Assembly: GCF_000153185.1 (NCBI RefSeq)
Contig: NZ_CH724152.1
Span: 562,855 to 626,854, forward strand
Direction of reading: 5' to 3'
DNA from: Reinekea blandensis MED297
GTDB taxonomy: Bacteria > Pseudomonadota > Gammaproteobacteria > Pseudomonadales > Natronospirillaceae
Length of the DNA: 64,000 nucleotides
The notes below the pieces were generated by a model. That model saw only the letters and a program-made list of their open reading frames with translations. It was not told the origin of the DNA and did no database searches. Below, in pieces: positions 42,594 to 52,129 of the stretch (position 1 is its first letter; each line of letters begins with the position of its first letter). The position numbers and the translations under genes are program-made.

Positions 42594-43328
42594 TCAGATC
42601 GATTGAAAGTAAGGTTCGTAACGTTCGTGAAACTGAGGCTTGGGTTTCAGGCGAAAGGTTTTTTCTAACACCTGAGCTTTTCGGATGCGGTCGATGCGAA
42701 ACAGCCGGTCAGCTTCACGTAGATGATCATAAGAAAGGATGTACCAGGTGGGCCAGTTCAGCACAATGTAGTGCGGCTCGATCACCCGGCTTGTGCGCTC
42801 ACCTGATTGCGATTCATAGTCAATCTCGACAAGCTGTTGCTTTAAAAATGCTTCAGAGATTTTTGCTGTTGCCTGGCGTGGTTTCAGTAATGGGTCGTCG
42901 TCGGCTGAAGGGTTGACCTTATCGCCAATGAAAATCCGTTTGCGAATACCGGAGACCGATTTCCGTTGGTTTTCGGGGAACGCCTGAAAGAGTTTCTGGC
43001 GGATGGCCTTCAAGTGACTGGTTAAAAGTGGCGACTGCAGTCTTTCCATAATGGACAGGGCCAGTACCAACTCAATAACTTCCTGATGAGACAGATGTAA
43101 GCGTTCAATGCCCCAATGTCCATTTAAGCGAATACCTCCGCCTCGCCCCCGGTCGGAATCGATCGGGTAGCCCATGGATTTCAGCTCAGCCAGCTCGCGC
43201 ATCAGAGTTCGCTGGCTTACCTCAAGTTGTTCGCGCAAGTCCGCGGTGGTCCAGTAGCCTTCAGACCGCAAAAGGGCGAGCAAGCGTTGGCGTCGGTCTA
43301 AACGTTGTGAGAAGTTCGTGTTTGACAT
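42594..43328 (-). CDS. YafY-like HTH-WYL transcriptional regulator
   Basis: A 244-residue protein with an N-terminal HTH_11 winged helix (RRQRLLALLRSEGYWTTADLREQLEVSQRTLMRELAELKSMGY, region 10-55) and a C-terminal WYL domain (about 150-230, containing the WYILSYDHLREADRLFRIDRIRKAQ block). WYL regulators sense ligands, often nucleic acid or small molecules, and act as repressors or activators. It is divergent from the YdeI-like gene and upstream of the hydrolase gene. Which of the two it controls is unclear. Confidence 0.85.
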   Translation of the reverse strand: MSNTNFSQRLDRRQRLLALLRSEGYWTTADLREQLEVSQRTLMRELAELKSMGYPIDSDRGRGGGIRLNGHWGIERLHLSHQEVIELVLALSIMERLQSPLLTSHLKAIRQKLFQAFPENQRKSVSGIRKRIFIGDKVNPSADDDPLLKPRQATAKISEAFLKQQLVEIDYESQSGERTSRVIEPHYIVLNWPTWYILSYDHLREADRLFRIDRIRKAQVLEKTFRLKPKPQFHERYEPYFQSI

Positions 43329-43452
43329 TGCATTAATGTGCCAGTAGTTGACATATTTTAAAATAGACTAAGAATGAGCAGGTTTTCAAGCAACAATCGC
43401 TCAGCGTGACCGAATGCGGCTCAAACATCGCGATAACACAGTGAACCCAATC

Positions 43453-44034
43453 ATGAAGACCCCAACGCCAGATGAAACCCAATCCTTCGCATCGACCAGC
43501 GAGTTACAACAGTGGTTCCAGAATAACCACTTCCAGACGACCGAACTTTGGGTAAAGATCTATAAAAAAGCCTCCGGCATCGACAGCGTGACCTGGGACG
43601 ACCTCGTCGAGGAATGCCTGTGCTGGGGTTGGATTGACGGCTTGAAAAAGTCGCTCGATGACGTGTCTTACCTGCAACGAGTGACACCGCGAAAGCCCAA
43701 AAGCCTCTGGTCAAAACGGAATCGCCACTTGGTAGAGGCGATGATTGCCAATGGTCGTATGCAGGATGCGGGCCTGAGCGAAGTGATCGCGGCCAAAGCC
43801 GATGGTCGCTGGGAGCAAGCTTATCGGGTCAGCGAAAACACAGTGCCAGACGATTTCCTCGCGGCGTTAGCAAAGCGGCCTGAGGCAAAGCGGACCTTTG
43901 ACCGGATGACCAAATCGGGCCGATTGGTGATTGCGCATGGGCTCGGCAATGCGAAGCGGGAAGACACCCGAGCCAGAAGGTTTGCGAAATATATAGATTT
44001 GCTGAACCGAGGAGAAAAGCCAGACCGCGTCTGA
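43453..44034 (+). CDS. YdeI/OmdA-like protein
   Basis: A 193-residue protein of the YdeI/OmpD-associated (OmdA) family: ELWVKIYKKASGIDSVTWDDLVEECLCWGWIDG, YLQRVTPRKPKSLWSKRNRHLVEAM and the C-terminal RLVIAHGLGNAKREDTRARRFAKYIDLL. In enterobacteria related proteins are linked to peptide resistance and OmpD; the biochemistry is not known. ATG 43453 was chosen; an ATG 13 codons upstream (43414) is possible. It is divergent from the WYL regulator, which may control it. Confidence 0.75.
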   Translation: MKTPTPDETQSFASTSELQQWFQNNHFQTTELWVKIYKKASGIDSVTWDDLVEECLCWGWIDGLKKSLDDVSYLQRVTPRKPKSLWSKRNRHLVEAMIANGRMQDAGLSEVIAAKADGRWEQAYRVSENTVPDDFLAALAKRPEAKRTFDRMTKSGRLVIAHGLGNAKREDTRARRFAKYIDLLNRGEKPDRV

Positions 44035-44479
44035 ATGCTCGCCACTTGTTTAGACTCCGTCGTTGCGTCTGCCTGATGGCTTACCGGATGGCTTGAGCTT
44101 TGGAGTGGATGCCATCGATTAAAAATCTGATAACCCGGTTCCAATAAATTGTTTCATTTTTTTTGAAAAACCGGGAAATTGAAGTGGGTCGAAACTCTCT
44201 GTAAAGACCGGAAGAATAACGCATCAAACAAGGGCCGTTGGTGTTGTTCGTTACCTGATCGCGCAATACTTATCTGACGCTGAGGATTAAAGCCGTTCCC
44301 GGCTAAGCCGCAAACGAGTCTGTGCTCTGATTCCTGATAATCGCACTCATACACCAACCGGCGTTCTCTCGTCATTGCCGCCTGGATAGCGGTTGATCGG
44401 TTCGGTTGAGAACAGAGTAAAGGGTATGACCGTTTGCTGGGTTGAAACGCGTTAAAACAAGAATTCGAGGAATCACAGT
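44035..44479. other. 445-base gap with no recognisable gene
   Basis: Only short, unconvincing minus-strand frames of 61-73 codons occur here. A poly-T/poly-A stretch near 44155-44170 is present, and an AACGCGTT palindrome (44446-44453) lies 26 bases before the cellulase start. The stretch 44376-44479 probably holds the cellulase promoter. Confidence 0.35.
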
Positions 44480-45955
44480 ATGCGACATACCTATCTCAGC
44501 CGTCCGCTCGGTTCGGCACTGTTATTACTTTCATTAGTCATACCGTTTAAAGCCTTAGCACTGGAGTGTGAATACATCGTCCTCAATAACTGGGGCAGTG
44601 GCTTCACGGCGGAAGTTGTGTTGACCAACAGCACCGAGGCGGCGGTCACCGATTGGGAAGTGGTTTGGCAGTATCAGGGTTCGACAACCATTTCACACAT
44701 CTGGAATGCCGAATTGCTGTCAGAGAGTCCGATCCGGGCCTCGCACGCCGGCTGGAACGCAACCATTGCACCCGGCAGCTCGACGTCTTTTGGGTTTCAG
44801 GCAACCGGTTCTGATTCGGATGGCGTGATTACCCAGTGTGGACTTTCCGATGATGGGTCTGGCGGAGATGATGGCTCCGGCGGAGACGACAACGGTGGCG
44901 GTCACGATGGCGGTGACGGTGATGCCCTAAGTTCGGTCGAGCTGACCCAGCAGATGGGTGTCGGCTGGAACGCCGGCAACAGTCTGGATGCCATCGGCGG
45001 CGAAACGGCCTGGGGCAATCCATTATTGACGCAGGAACTCTTTGATGCCGTCAAAGATGCGGGATTCGATAACGTTCGTTTGCCCGTGGCCTGGAGTCAG
45101 TTTTCCGATGCCGAAAACTTTGTGATCAAAGAAAGTTGGTTGGCGCGTGTCGAAGAAGTCGTCAATTATGCGCTCGACGCGGATCTGTATGTGATGATTA
45201 ATATTCACTGGGATGAAGGTTGGATGCAGCCTACTTATGATCAACAGGCCTATGTGAATAATCGTCTGAGCATTATGTGGGAGCAGATTGCAACACACTT
45301 TAAAGACTATGATGACCGGTTACTGTTCGCCGGAACCAACGAAGTGATGGTCGAAGGTGACTATGGTACCCCCACCTACGAGTACTACACGGTGCAAAAC
45401 GGATTTAACCAAACCTTTGTGGACACCGTTCGTCAGACCGGTGGTAATAATGATGACCGATTCCTGATCGTTCAGGGCTTTAATACCAACATCGATCATG
45501 CGGTTAATTTCGCGCAGATGCCGACCGATACTGTCGATGATCGATTGTTGATGGAAGTGCATTACTACGACCCATACAACTTTACGCTGAATGGTGACAG
45601 CAATATAACTCAGTGGGGCGCCATAGCGACGGATCCGGATAAATCGGAAACCTGGGCCAATGAAACCTACGTAGACGCGCAGTTCCAGAAGATGAAGTCG
45701 CGGTTTATTGATGAGGGTATCGGCGTCATCCTTGGTGAATATGGTGTGATCTCGCGCCCCTCCGTGCCGGACCACGAAACCTATCGTGTTTACTGGAATC
45801 AATACATCACTGAATCGGCGCTTGCACACGGTCTGGTACCGGTCTATTGGGACAATGGCTACAGCGCCGAGCACGGCCTGGCCATTTTCGATCGCCACAC
45901 CACGCAGCCTCTGTACCCGGCGATCATTGAAGCCATCACCGGTGCAGTAGAGTGA
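44480..45955 (+). CDS. secreted cellulase: CBM2, Gly/Asp-rich linker, GH5 domain
   Basis: A 491-residue exoenzyme with a Sec signal (about 1-27), an N-terminal CBM2 carbohydrate-binding module (about 29-118, conserved Trp residues and CxxSDD end), a Gly/Asp/Ser linker (about 120-147) and a GH5 catalytic domain (about 150-490). The catalytic Glu residues are in FAGTNEVMVEG (acid/base) and ILGEYGV (nucleophile). CBM2 binds crystalline cellulose or chitin, so an endo-beta-1,4-glucanase is likely. GAGGAA precedes the ATG. Type II secretion would be needed for export. It is a single-gene unit. Confidence 0.9.
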   Translation: MRHTYLSRPLGSALLLLSLVIPFKALALECEYIVLNNWGSGFTAEVVLTNSTEAAVTDWEVVWQYQGSTTISHIWNAELLSESPIRASHAGWNATIAPGSSTSFGFQATGSDSDGVITQCGLSDDGSGGDDGSGGDDNGGGHDGGDGDALSSVELTQQMGVGWNAGNSLDAIGGETAWGNPLLTQELFDAVKDAGFDNVRLPVAWSQFSDAENFVIKESWLARVEEVVNYALDADLYVMINIHWDEGWMQPTYDQQAYVNNRLSIMWEQIATHFKDYDDRLLFAGTNEVMVEGDYGTPTYEYYTVQNGFNQTFVDTVRQTGGNNDDRFLIVQGFNTNIDHAVNFAQMPTDTVDDRLLMEVHYYDPYNFTLNGDSNITQWGAIATDPDKSETWANETYVDAQFQKMKSRFIDEGIGVILGEYGVISRPSVPDHETYRVYWNQYITESALAHGLVPVYWDNGYSAEHGLAIFDRHTTQPLYPAIIEAITGAVE

Positions 45956-45967
45956 GCTAGATTCGCG

Positions 45968-46003
45968 AGGCACTTCTGAGCACAGCGCCTCAGAGGTGCC
46001 TTC
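45968..46003 (+). terminator. terminator-like stem-loop after the cellulase gene
   Basis: AGGCACTTCTGAG (45968-45980) pairs with CTCAGAGGTGCCT (45989-46001) with one G:T wobble. The T tail is short. Confidence 0.65.
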
Positions 46004-46086
46004 TGCGGGTTCCCGGGGTTGTTTAACCGCTCTCTGTCCCCATCGTTATAGACTGTTGTTTTTTGCTGTTAATTCATGAGGTTTCT

Positions 46087-46809
46087 ATGACGCCGGTTGT
46101 TGAATGCGCCAAAGCTCACCGTTCGATCCGAAAATTTACCGATCAGCCCATCACACCTGACCAGCTCGATGCGATTCTGCAATCCGGGATTGCCGCGTCG
46201 TCGTCCAGCCTGTTGCAGGCAGTATCGGTGATTCGAGTCACCGATCCTGAGAAACGGACGCGCTTGGCGCAACTGGCTGGGAATCAGCAGTATGTGGCAA
46301 CGGCGGCAGAATTTTTGGTATTCATTATCGACTATCAGCGTCACAAAACCCTCAACCCAGAAGTTCAAACCGGGTTCACTGAACTGACCATTATCGGCGC
46401 GGTGGATGCGGGCATCATGGCGCAGAACTGCATGCTGGCGGCGGAGTCTTTGGGTCTGGGTGGTGTGTATATCGGCGGATTGCGAAACAACCCGGACGGC
46501 GTCGACGATGTACTTGAACTGCCTGAAGGCACGGCCGTCCTGTTTGGCATGTGCCTGGGGCATCCGGATCAGAATCCGGAACTGAAACCGCGCTTGCCAC
46601 AGCAGGTGTTGGTGCATCAGGATCGATACCAGCCACTCGATACCGACGCGGTCGCGCGTTACGACGACGTCACCCGCGCTTATTACGCGGCGCGTTCAGG
46701 CAACAACAAAGACAGCGGCTGGTCGGAACAGATCACCACGAAGCTGGCCGGGGAATCCCGACCGCATATGAAACTTTACCTCAACCGCAAAGGTCTGGCG
46801 CTGAAGTAG
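46087..46809 (+). CDS. nfsA: oxygen-insensitive NADPH nitroreductase NfsA
   Basis: A 240-residue FMN flavoprotein of the NfsA branch: HRSIRKFTDQPI and the Ser-rich SGIAASSSSLLQ bind FMN phosphate, YIGGLRNNPD follows in the middle, LFGMCLGHPDQNPELKPRLP and the C-terminal basic region bind NADPH. It reduces nitroaromatics, quinones and related electrophiles by two-electron steps. GAGG precedes the ATG at 46087. It is flanked by the cellulase and a convergent GST gene. Confidence 0.9.
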   Translation: MTPVVECAKAHRSIRKFTDQPITPDQLDAILQSGIAASSSSLLQAVSVIRVTDPEKRTRLAQLAGNQQYVATAAEFLVFIIDYQRHKTLNPEVQTGFTELTIIGAVDAGIMAQNCMLAAESLGLGGVYIGGLRNNPDGVDDVLELPEGTAVLFGMCLGHPDQNPELKPRLPQQVLVHQDRYQPLDTDAVARYDDVTRAYYAARSGNNKDSGWSEQITTKLAGESRPHMKLYLNRKGLALK

Positions 46810-46897
46810 ACCTCTCACGAGTGGACCATGCGGGGAGTTCGGTTGCTCATGGCCTCAGTGACGTTGAGCTGTGTGACTTAACTTCCCGTATGGTCCG

Positions 46898-47512
46898 CTA
46901 TTGCTTCAGACTGCTGAAAAACTCGGCTTTCTGGGCCGCTTCCCGCGCCATCAGTGGTTCCAGATAGCCGGCAACGTCGGCAAACTCAATCAAGCCAGCC
47001 CCAATCGCCAGGCGCAGGCTGTAAGCCAGCGTGATGTCGGCCAGAGTAAAGCGGTCTGCGACGATAAACCCTTGCTTCGGCATCTGCTCCAACGTAATTC
47101 TCAGTTTGAACTGCAACGTGCGTTCATGCAGGGCTTTGTATTCCGGCGGCATGATGCCTTCCGAGGCCAACGTGGTTTCCACCAGACGGTTTTCCAGGGT
47201 ATCGCTGCAGATCGCCATCCACTTCAGATAATCCGCCCGGGCAGGCTCCTCTGGCGCGACGACGAGCTTGCGTTCCGGGTAGGCTTCCGCGAGTAACGTG
47301 CAGATGGCCGTCGACTCGATCAGCGTCTGGTCTCGCCATTGCACGGTCGGGATGGCGGCAAAGGGGTTCAGATCCCGGTACGGGAACTGGCGATGTTCCC
47401 CGAGCTTGACCCGGGCTTCGGTAATCTCCAGCCCCAGTTCATTAGCCAGCCAGCGCACCTTGCCGGAACGGTCATTGGTACCAAAGCTGTGAAGGGTGAT
47501 GGTTTCAGACAT
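46898..47512 (-). CDS. glutathione S-transferase
   Basis: A 204-residue GST. The N-terminal thioredoxin-like domain shows TLHSFGTNDRSGKVRWLANELGLE and the glutathione-binding AIPTVQWRDQTLIESTAICTLLAEAYP (cis-Pro, Glu-Ser). The C-terminal helical domain carries GFIVADRFTLADITLAYSLRLA, with the conserved Asp. ATG 47512 has GGAGAGAG upstream. It is the last gene of the LysR-DUF2200-GST group on the minus strand, all closely spaced. Confidence 0.88.
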   Translation of the reverse strand: MSETITLHSFGTNDRSGKVRWLANELGLEITEARVKLGEHRQFPYRDLNPFAAIPTVQWRDQTLIESTAICTLLAEAYPERKLVVAPEEPARADYLKWMAICSDTLENRLVETTLASEGIMPPEYKALHERTLQFKLRITLEQMPKQGFIVADRFTLADITLAYSLRLAIGAGLIEFADVAGYLEPLMAREAAQKAEFFSSLKQ

Positions 47513-47546
47513 GGGCTCTCTCCTTGCTTTTTGTTTTTCCCCAACA

Positions 47547-47900
47547 TTACCCGGTACGCAGGATTTTCGCCATCGCTTTGCCCTTGGCCAGTTCATCAAT
47601 GAGTTTGTCGAGGTAACGGATTTTCTGCATTAACGGGTCTTCGACGTCTTCGACCCGAATGCCGCAGACCACGCCTTTGATTAATGTCGCGTTCGGGTTC
47701 AACACCGGCGCCTCATCAAAGAACGTTCGGAAGTCTGTTTCCTGTTCGAGCACCCGTTGCATGGCGTCGATGTCATAACCGGTCAGCCATTCGATGATCT
47801 GATCGACCTCGGCCTGTGTGCGTTGCTTGCGCTCGGCCTTGGCCACATAGGCGGAATAAACCTTGGCAATGGGCATCGAGAATATTTTATGTTCGCTCAT
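47547..47900 (-). CDS. DUF2200 family protein
   Basis: A 117-residue protein with the conserved start [39 protein letters not shown] and the C-terminal [22 protein letters not shown] of DUF2200. Function unknown. It begins one base after the LysR stop codon and is followed after 34 bases by the GST gene, so it is in the same transcript. Confidence 0.85.
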   Translation of the reverse strand: MSEHKIFSMPIAKVYSAYVAKAERKQRTQAEVDQIIEWLTGYDIDAMQRVLEQETDFRTFFDEAPVLNPNATLIKGVVCGIRVEDVEDPLMQKIRYLDKLIDELAKGKAMAKILRTG

Positions 47901-47901
47901 G

Positions 47902-48819
47902 CTAACTCCGGTCGTGAGGTAAAGGGTGCATTAAAAAGCCTGGTTTGGTCTGAGGTAACGAGTCGGCGAGGTAGTCCATCAACAGCCGTATGCGCCGGTT
48001 GTGAACCACATCGCGGTGGCAGCACAGGTAGACGGGCAGGTCAGGTAGCTTAACGCCGACATCGATCTCGATCAGCCCCAGGCTTTCTGCCAGTTCTTTA
48101 TGCGTGCCGACAATACCACCATCCTGGGCTGCCAGAGCAATGTGTAATGGCATGTAGTCGGTGCGCAGAAAAAAGTCTTCATTGCGGACCGTCCAACCCA
48201 GTTGTGCGGCACCGAGTTCAAACTGTTTATCCCGGTCGTAACCCATAATTCGGTGCTCCAACAGAGCTTCCGGCGTGGTTGGGGTGCCAAAGCGGTCGAG
48301 ATAGCCTTGGCTGGCATAGAACCCGAGTGGGATGTCATAGAGGTGGCGGGCAATCAGATCGAGTTGGGTCGGCGGAAACATCCGCACGGCGATGTCGGCG
48401 TCTCGTTTGTCCAGACTGGACGCACGATTGGTGACTTCAATTTCAACCGACAGCTGTGGGTTGGCGTCCATGAAGGCTGGCAGGATATTGGGCAGGTAAT
48501 ACTGGGCAATCATTTCGTTGACCGACAAGCGAACCCGTCCGCTCAGCGCCTGGTCCTGTCCGGATGCCCGCCGCTCCAAAGCCTGCGCCGTCTGCTCCAT
48601 CTGCTGACAGCCTTCCATTAGGGAAGCGCCAAAAGCCGTTAACGTTAAACCGCGGGTACTGCGGTCGAAAAGATTCTGCCCCAAGCGCGCTTCCAGCGAT
48701 TGCAGGTGACGCGAGAGGGTGGGTTGAGACACACCCAGCGCGTCGGCGGCCTGATTAAGACTGCCGGTGCGCGCGATGACAGTAAAGAAATGCCATTGTT
48801 GCCAATCAGTGTTATTCAT
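47902..48819 (-). CDS. LysR-family transcriptional regulator
   Basis: A 305-residue regulator with the LysR helix-turn-helix ([37 protein letters not shown], region 17-53) and a periplasmic-binding-protein-like effector domain (about 90-295). It is divergent from the epimerase gene at 48913 and co-directional with DUF2200 and GST, so either group could be its target. The 93-base intergenic region is AT-rich and contains TTGAATAATAGAATG-type promoter-like sequence. Confidence 0.9.
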   Translation of the reverse strand: MNNTDWQQWHFFTVIARTGSLNQAADALGVSQPTLSRHLQSLEARLGQNLFDRSTRGLTLTAFGASLMEGCQQMEQTAQALERRASGQDQALSGRVRLSVNEMIAQYYLPNILPAFMDANPQLSVEIEVTNRASSLDKRDADIAVRMFPPTQLDLIARHLYDIPLGFYASQGYLDRFGTPTTPEALLEHRIMGYDRDKQFELGAAQLGWTVRNEDFFLRTDYMPLHIALAAQDGGIVGTHKELAESLGLIEIDVGVKLPDLPVYLCCHRDVVHNRRIRLLMDYLADSLPQTKPGFLMHPLPHDRS

Positions 48820-48912
48820 AAGTGAATATCTAATGCCATTTTATGTCGATTCTATATTTTAATTTGAATAATAGAATGGTCCTGACTGACTCAGATGACA
48901 AGGACATTTTTT

Positions 48913-49863
48913 ATGAAAACGGCACTGATTATTGGCATTAACGGCAATTTTGGCCGACACATGGCGTCTGCGTTAAGGGCGCAGGGGTGGCAGATTCGCG
49001 CCCTGATGCGCACACCGTCTAAGGCACCAGACTGGCTTGACGTCCAATCCATTATCGCAGGTGATGCGCGTGACGCATCGTCGGTGGAGCGAGCGGCCGA
49101 AGGGGTTGATCTGCTGGTGTATGCCGCCAATCCGCCATATCACCGTTGGCACCAGGACGCGATGGCGATGTTGGAACCTGCCGTTCAGGCGGCGGAAACA
49201 CGCAAGTTGCAGCTTCTGTTCCCGGGCAATGTGTATGCCTATGCGCCGCAGACCAACCCGATTGACGAAGGCACCACGGTGAACCCACCAACGGATAAAG
49301 GTGCGATTCGCGTGCAGATGGAAGCACGCCTGCAGCAAGCCGCGTCACGCGGGGCACGGGTGCTGATACTCCGGGCCGGTGATTTTATCGGGCCCGATAC
49401 CGAATGGACCTGGTTGGATCTGACCGCCAAAGTGGGCGCGCGTGCAGTTCAGATGCGCTTTCCGCATAACGAGGAACATCACCACTATTGGTCGTATCTT
49501 CCGGATCTGTGCGCCAATGCGGCTTTGTTGTTGAAGGAACCCTTGGGTGATTTTGAGGTGTTTCACGATCCGGGACTGAGTCTGACCCGGGCCGACTGGC
49601 GACAAGCCTTTGCTGAACGGCAGATTTCCGTTCGGGAATCGTCGTTTCCATGGTGGGGGTTGTGGCTGGCACGACTGGCCAGCCCGCTGATGCGAGAAGT
49701 CTGGAAGATGCGCTATCTTTGGCAGCAACCGGTGCTGATGGATGGCCGTCGTTTAATCACCACGCTGGGTGATCGCCGACAACAAACCCGGTTAGCCGAC
49801 GTAATCGATCAGTGCGGTCTGCGACCGAACGTGGTTGTTTCGGTCGCGTCCGAAACTCATTAA
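48913..49863 (+). CDS. NAD(P)-binding epimerase / atypical SDR
   Basis: A 316-residue NAD(P)-dependent epimerase-type protein: ALIIGINGNFGRHMASALRAQG (Gly-x-x-Gly-x-x-Gly variant) and LLVYAANPPYHRW, then FPGNVYAYAP in the place of the usual Tyr-x-x-x-Lys region. The substrate is unknown. It is divergent from the LysR regulator, a pattern common for LysR-controlled enzymes. Its stop codon overlaps that of the convergent PA4642-like gene (TTAA). Confidence 0.85.
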   Translation: MKTALIIGINGNFGRHMASALRAQGWQIRALMRTPSKAPDWLDVQSIIAGDARDASSVERAAEGVDLLVYAANPPYHRWHQDAMAMLEPAVQAAETRKLQLLFPGNVYAYAPQTNPIDEGTTVNPPTDKGAIRVQMEARLQQAASRGARVLILRAGDFIGPDTEWTWLDLTAKVGARAVQMRFPHNEEHHHYWSYLPDLCANAALLLKEPLGDFEVFHDPGLSLTRADWRQAFAERQISVRESSFPWWGLWLARLASPLMREVWKMRYLWQQPVLMDGRRLITTLGDRRQQTRLADVIDQCGLRPNVVVSVASETH

Positions 49864-50135
49864 ACCAGACTGTTAAGATAGTCCTGACTTTGACGATGCT
49901 GGCGGATCAGATCCGCCAGTGTCTGCCCCTCTTTGTTGGTCGCGTTAAGATTGCGGCCTTCGCGTTTGAACAGTTCCACAAACTGCGCAAACGTTGTTTC
50001 ATTCATCCGCGTATAAGCCCGGTAAAGGCAATGAAAGTCGCGGTCTGTGCCATCGTATGTGTTAAAATCCAGATATTCGCGAAGTTTTTCTTCGCTCCAC
50101 TGTTCGCCTTCGACCCGCTGTTTATCTCGTTTCAT
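49860..50135 (-). CDS. PA4642-like small protein
   Basis: A 91-residue, highly charged protein: KRDKQRVEGEQWSEEKLREYLDF, LYRAYTRMNETTFAQFVELFKREG, then NLNATNKEGQTLADLIRQHRQSQDYLNSL. This matches the small, uncharacterised PA4642 family of Pseudomonas. The C-terminal part resembles an ankyrin-like unit. It converges with the epimerase gene, and their stop codons overlap by three to four bases. Confidence 0.75.
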   Translation of the reverse strand: MKRDKQRVEGEQWSEEKLREYLDFNTYDGTDRDFHCLYRAYTRMNETTFAQFVELFKREGRNLNATNKEGQTLADLIRQHRQSQDYLNSLV

Positions 50136-50365
50136 ATTCCTGACGTTTGCCTTAATGATAAAGTGCCGAATGATAACGGCCTTATGCTAGGCGGTGAAAT
50201 AAACAGATGGCATAGTAGGCGGTGCTTTGTGCATAAGTCACCGTGGACAACTGTTCAACGGGTTCAGGCTTGGTTCAGGTCGATCCGTTATTAAGGTTTA
50301 ACGATAAACGTCTGTCGAATGAAAGACAGCGACAGTAAAGAGGGTGTTCCACACTGAAGTTCTGC

Positions 50366-52129
50366 ATGAGTAGCTATTTGAAACAACTGATCGCATTGGT
50401 GTGGATGCTTGGCTCGGTAATGGTGTTGGCTGAAGAACTGCCTTCGGCGAGTCGTTGGGATTTGAGCCTGAAACCTTACAAGTACGATCTCCAGGGCGAT
50501 CTGGTTCGGGCCATCGACGACTATCGGACGGCGGTGAATCAGACCGGCATCCAACCGAGCCGGGATCGTCAGTTACGCGCCGAAACGGATCGTCTGCGAC
50601 AGTTATTAGATAGTCGGGGCTATTATCAGGCACAGATTACCCCGGCATTTGATGATGATCGGGACAAACCCCGATATCGCATTGTGTTGGGCAATCGTTT
50701 TCGCATTGCCGCCATCGAGTTGCAGGGTGAACCCTTACCGGAAGATGACCGGTGGCAGTCTCTTGAGGTTGGCGACCCGCTCAGCGCGGCACAGGTTTTA
50801 GCCCAGCAGGCTCGCTTGCGTGCTCGCCTGTTGGCGCAGAACTGCTTTTACCAATTAGACGTTCGTCACGAAGTCGTGCTTAACGACGACACTCAAAGTG
50901 CCGACATCACCTTTTTAATCTCAGCGTCCATGCCGTCGACCTTTGGTGACGTGGAGTTTGAAGGGGCCGACAGTGTAAACGATGAGTTTCTTTCCCGGGT
51001 CACCGGTCTGCGAAAAGATCGCTGCTATCAGCGCGCCGACATTGACTCCGCCGTCATCAGTCTGTTCGACACCGGGCTTTTTCAGCAGGTGCGTCCAACC
51101 TTTGCGCGAGACTCACAAGGTCGGGTCCCGGTGACCTTTAATCTGGTGACCCGTAAAAGCCGCACCGTTAATGCGTCATTGGGCTGGAAAAGCGAGCAGG
51201 GCTTCGGCGTTGGTGCTGGTTGGCAGCATCGCAATCTGTTCTCCCGTGCCCAGTCGTTGTCTTTGCAAAGTCAGGTACAGGCCGAAGAGCAGTCTTTGTC
51301 AGCCCAGATTGTGATTCCGAGCTTTTTTGATCGCCGTAACCGGCTTACCTGGCGGAATGAACTGCAACATCAATCGGCGGTGGCACCGGAGTATGTGCGT
51401 TATCAGAGTACGGCAACGCTGGAGCGCAAAGCGTCGAATGACGACTATTTTGAGTACGGCATCGGGTACGATCAGGTGCATCAGGTCACCGACGACGGTT
51501 GGGAACTGTATCAGCAGTTGCGATTTCCAGCCCGCTATCGATTTGATTCGGTGACTGACCCGTTTAATCCGACGGATGGGTGGCGCTGGTCGGCACGGGT
51601 GGAACCCGTTTTTGATATTCGCCGTGATTTCTCTCCGTTCTTTAACGTGGGCACCGGTATTCAACTGTTTTTGTCGCTGGACGATTCACTGACTCTGGCA
51701 TCGCGTGCACGCACCGATGCGCTGGTCATCGGCGGGGCTCTGGATTCAACACTGGCCAATGTACCGGCCAGCGAGCTGTTTAATGCCGGTGGTTCGAGCT
51801 CGATTCGTGGGTATCCCTATCAGAGTATTCGCTCCGGGCGTTTTGACAGTGACGGCGTCGAACTTGGGGGTGTCACCCGGACGCTGCTGATTAATGAACT
51901 CCGCCTGCAGTTCAACGAAAGCTGGGGCGCGGTTGCCTTTTTCGACGCGGGCCAGGTTGGGCCAACCATCGACCTGACTGGGGGTAATGAATGGTTCCGT
52001 GGTTATGGCGGCGGTATCCGCTACTACACCCGGTTTGCGCCGATTCGCCTGGACGTTGCTTTCCCGCTCGACGCTCGGGAGAGTGACGATCGGTTTCAGA
52101 TTTACGTCAGTCTTGGGCAGGCATTCTGA
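50366..52129 (+). CDS. tamA: TamA, outer membrane translocation and assembly factor
   Basis: A 587-residue Omp85-family protein with a Sec signal (about 1-22). Three POTRA domains (about 25-270) are followed by a 16-stranded beta-barrel (about 275-587). The L6-loop motif of the family appears as GGSSSIRGYPYQSIR, and the protein ends with an aromatic residue (AF). TamA with TamB helps insert autotransporters and moves phospholipid to the outer membrane. tamB follows with a one-base overlap, the standard order. There is a weak ribosome site at the ATG. Confidence 0.92.
   Translation: MSSYLKQLIALVWMLGSVMVLAEELPSASRWDLSLKPYKYDLQGDLVRAIDDYRTAVNQTGIQPSRDRQLRAETDRLRQLLDSRGYYQAQITPAFDDDRDKPRYRIVLGNRFRIAAIELQGEPLPEDDRWQSLEVGDPLSAAQVLAQQARLRARLLAQNCFYQLDVRHEVVLNDDTQSADITFLISASMPSTFGDVEFEGADSVNDEFLSRVTGLRKDRCYQRADIDSAVISLFDTGLFQQVRPTFARDSQGRVPVTFNLVTRKSRTVNASLGWKSEQGFGVGAGWQHRNLFSRAQSLSLQSQVQAEEQSLSAQIVIPSFFDRRNRLTWRNELQHQSAVAPEYVRYQSTATLERKASNDDYFEYGIGYDQVHQVTDDGWELYQQLRFPARYRFDSVTDPFNPTDGWRWSARVEPVFDIRRDFSPFFNVGTGIQLFLSLDDSLTLASRARTDALVIGGALDSTLANVPASELFNAGGSSSIRGYPYQSIRSGRFDSDGVELGGVTRTLLINELRLQFNESWGAVAFFDAGQVGPTIDLTGGNEWFRGYGGGIRYYTRFAPIRLDVAFPLDARESDDRFQIYVSLGQAF

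Noticed and set aside
44446-44453. AACGCGTT palindrome as a cellulase operator
   Set aside because: Only 8 bp are symmetric, so chance occurrence is likely; noted only in the gap entry.
45968-46003. A further copy of the MITE end (shared GAGGTGCC)
   Set aside because: The similarity stops after eight bases and the sequence is explained as a terminator stem after the cellulase gene.
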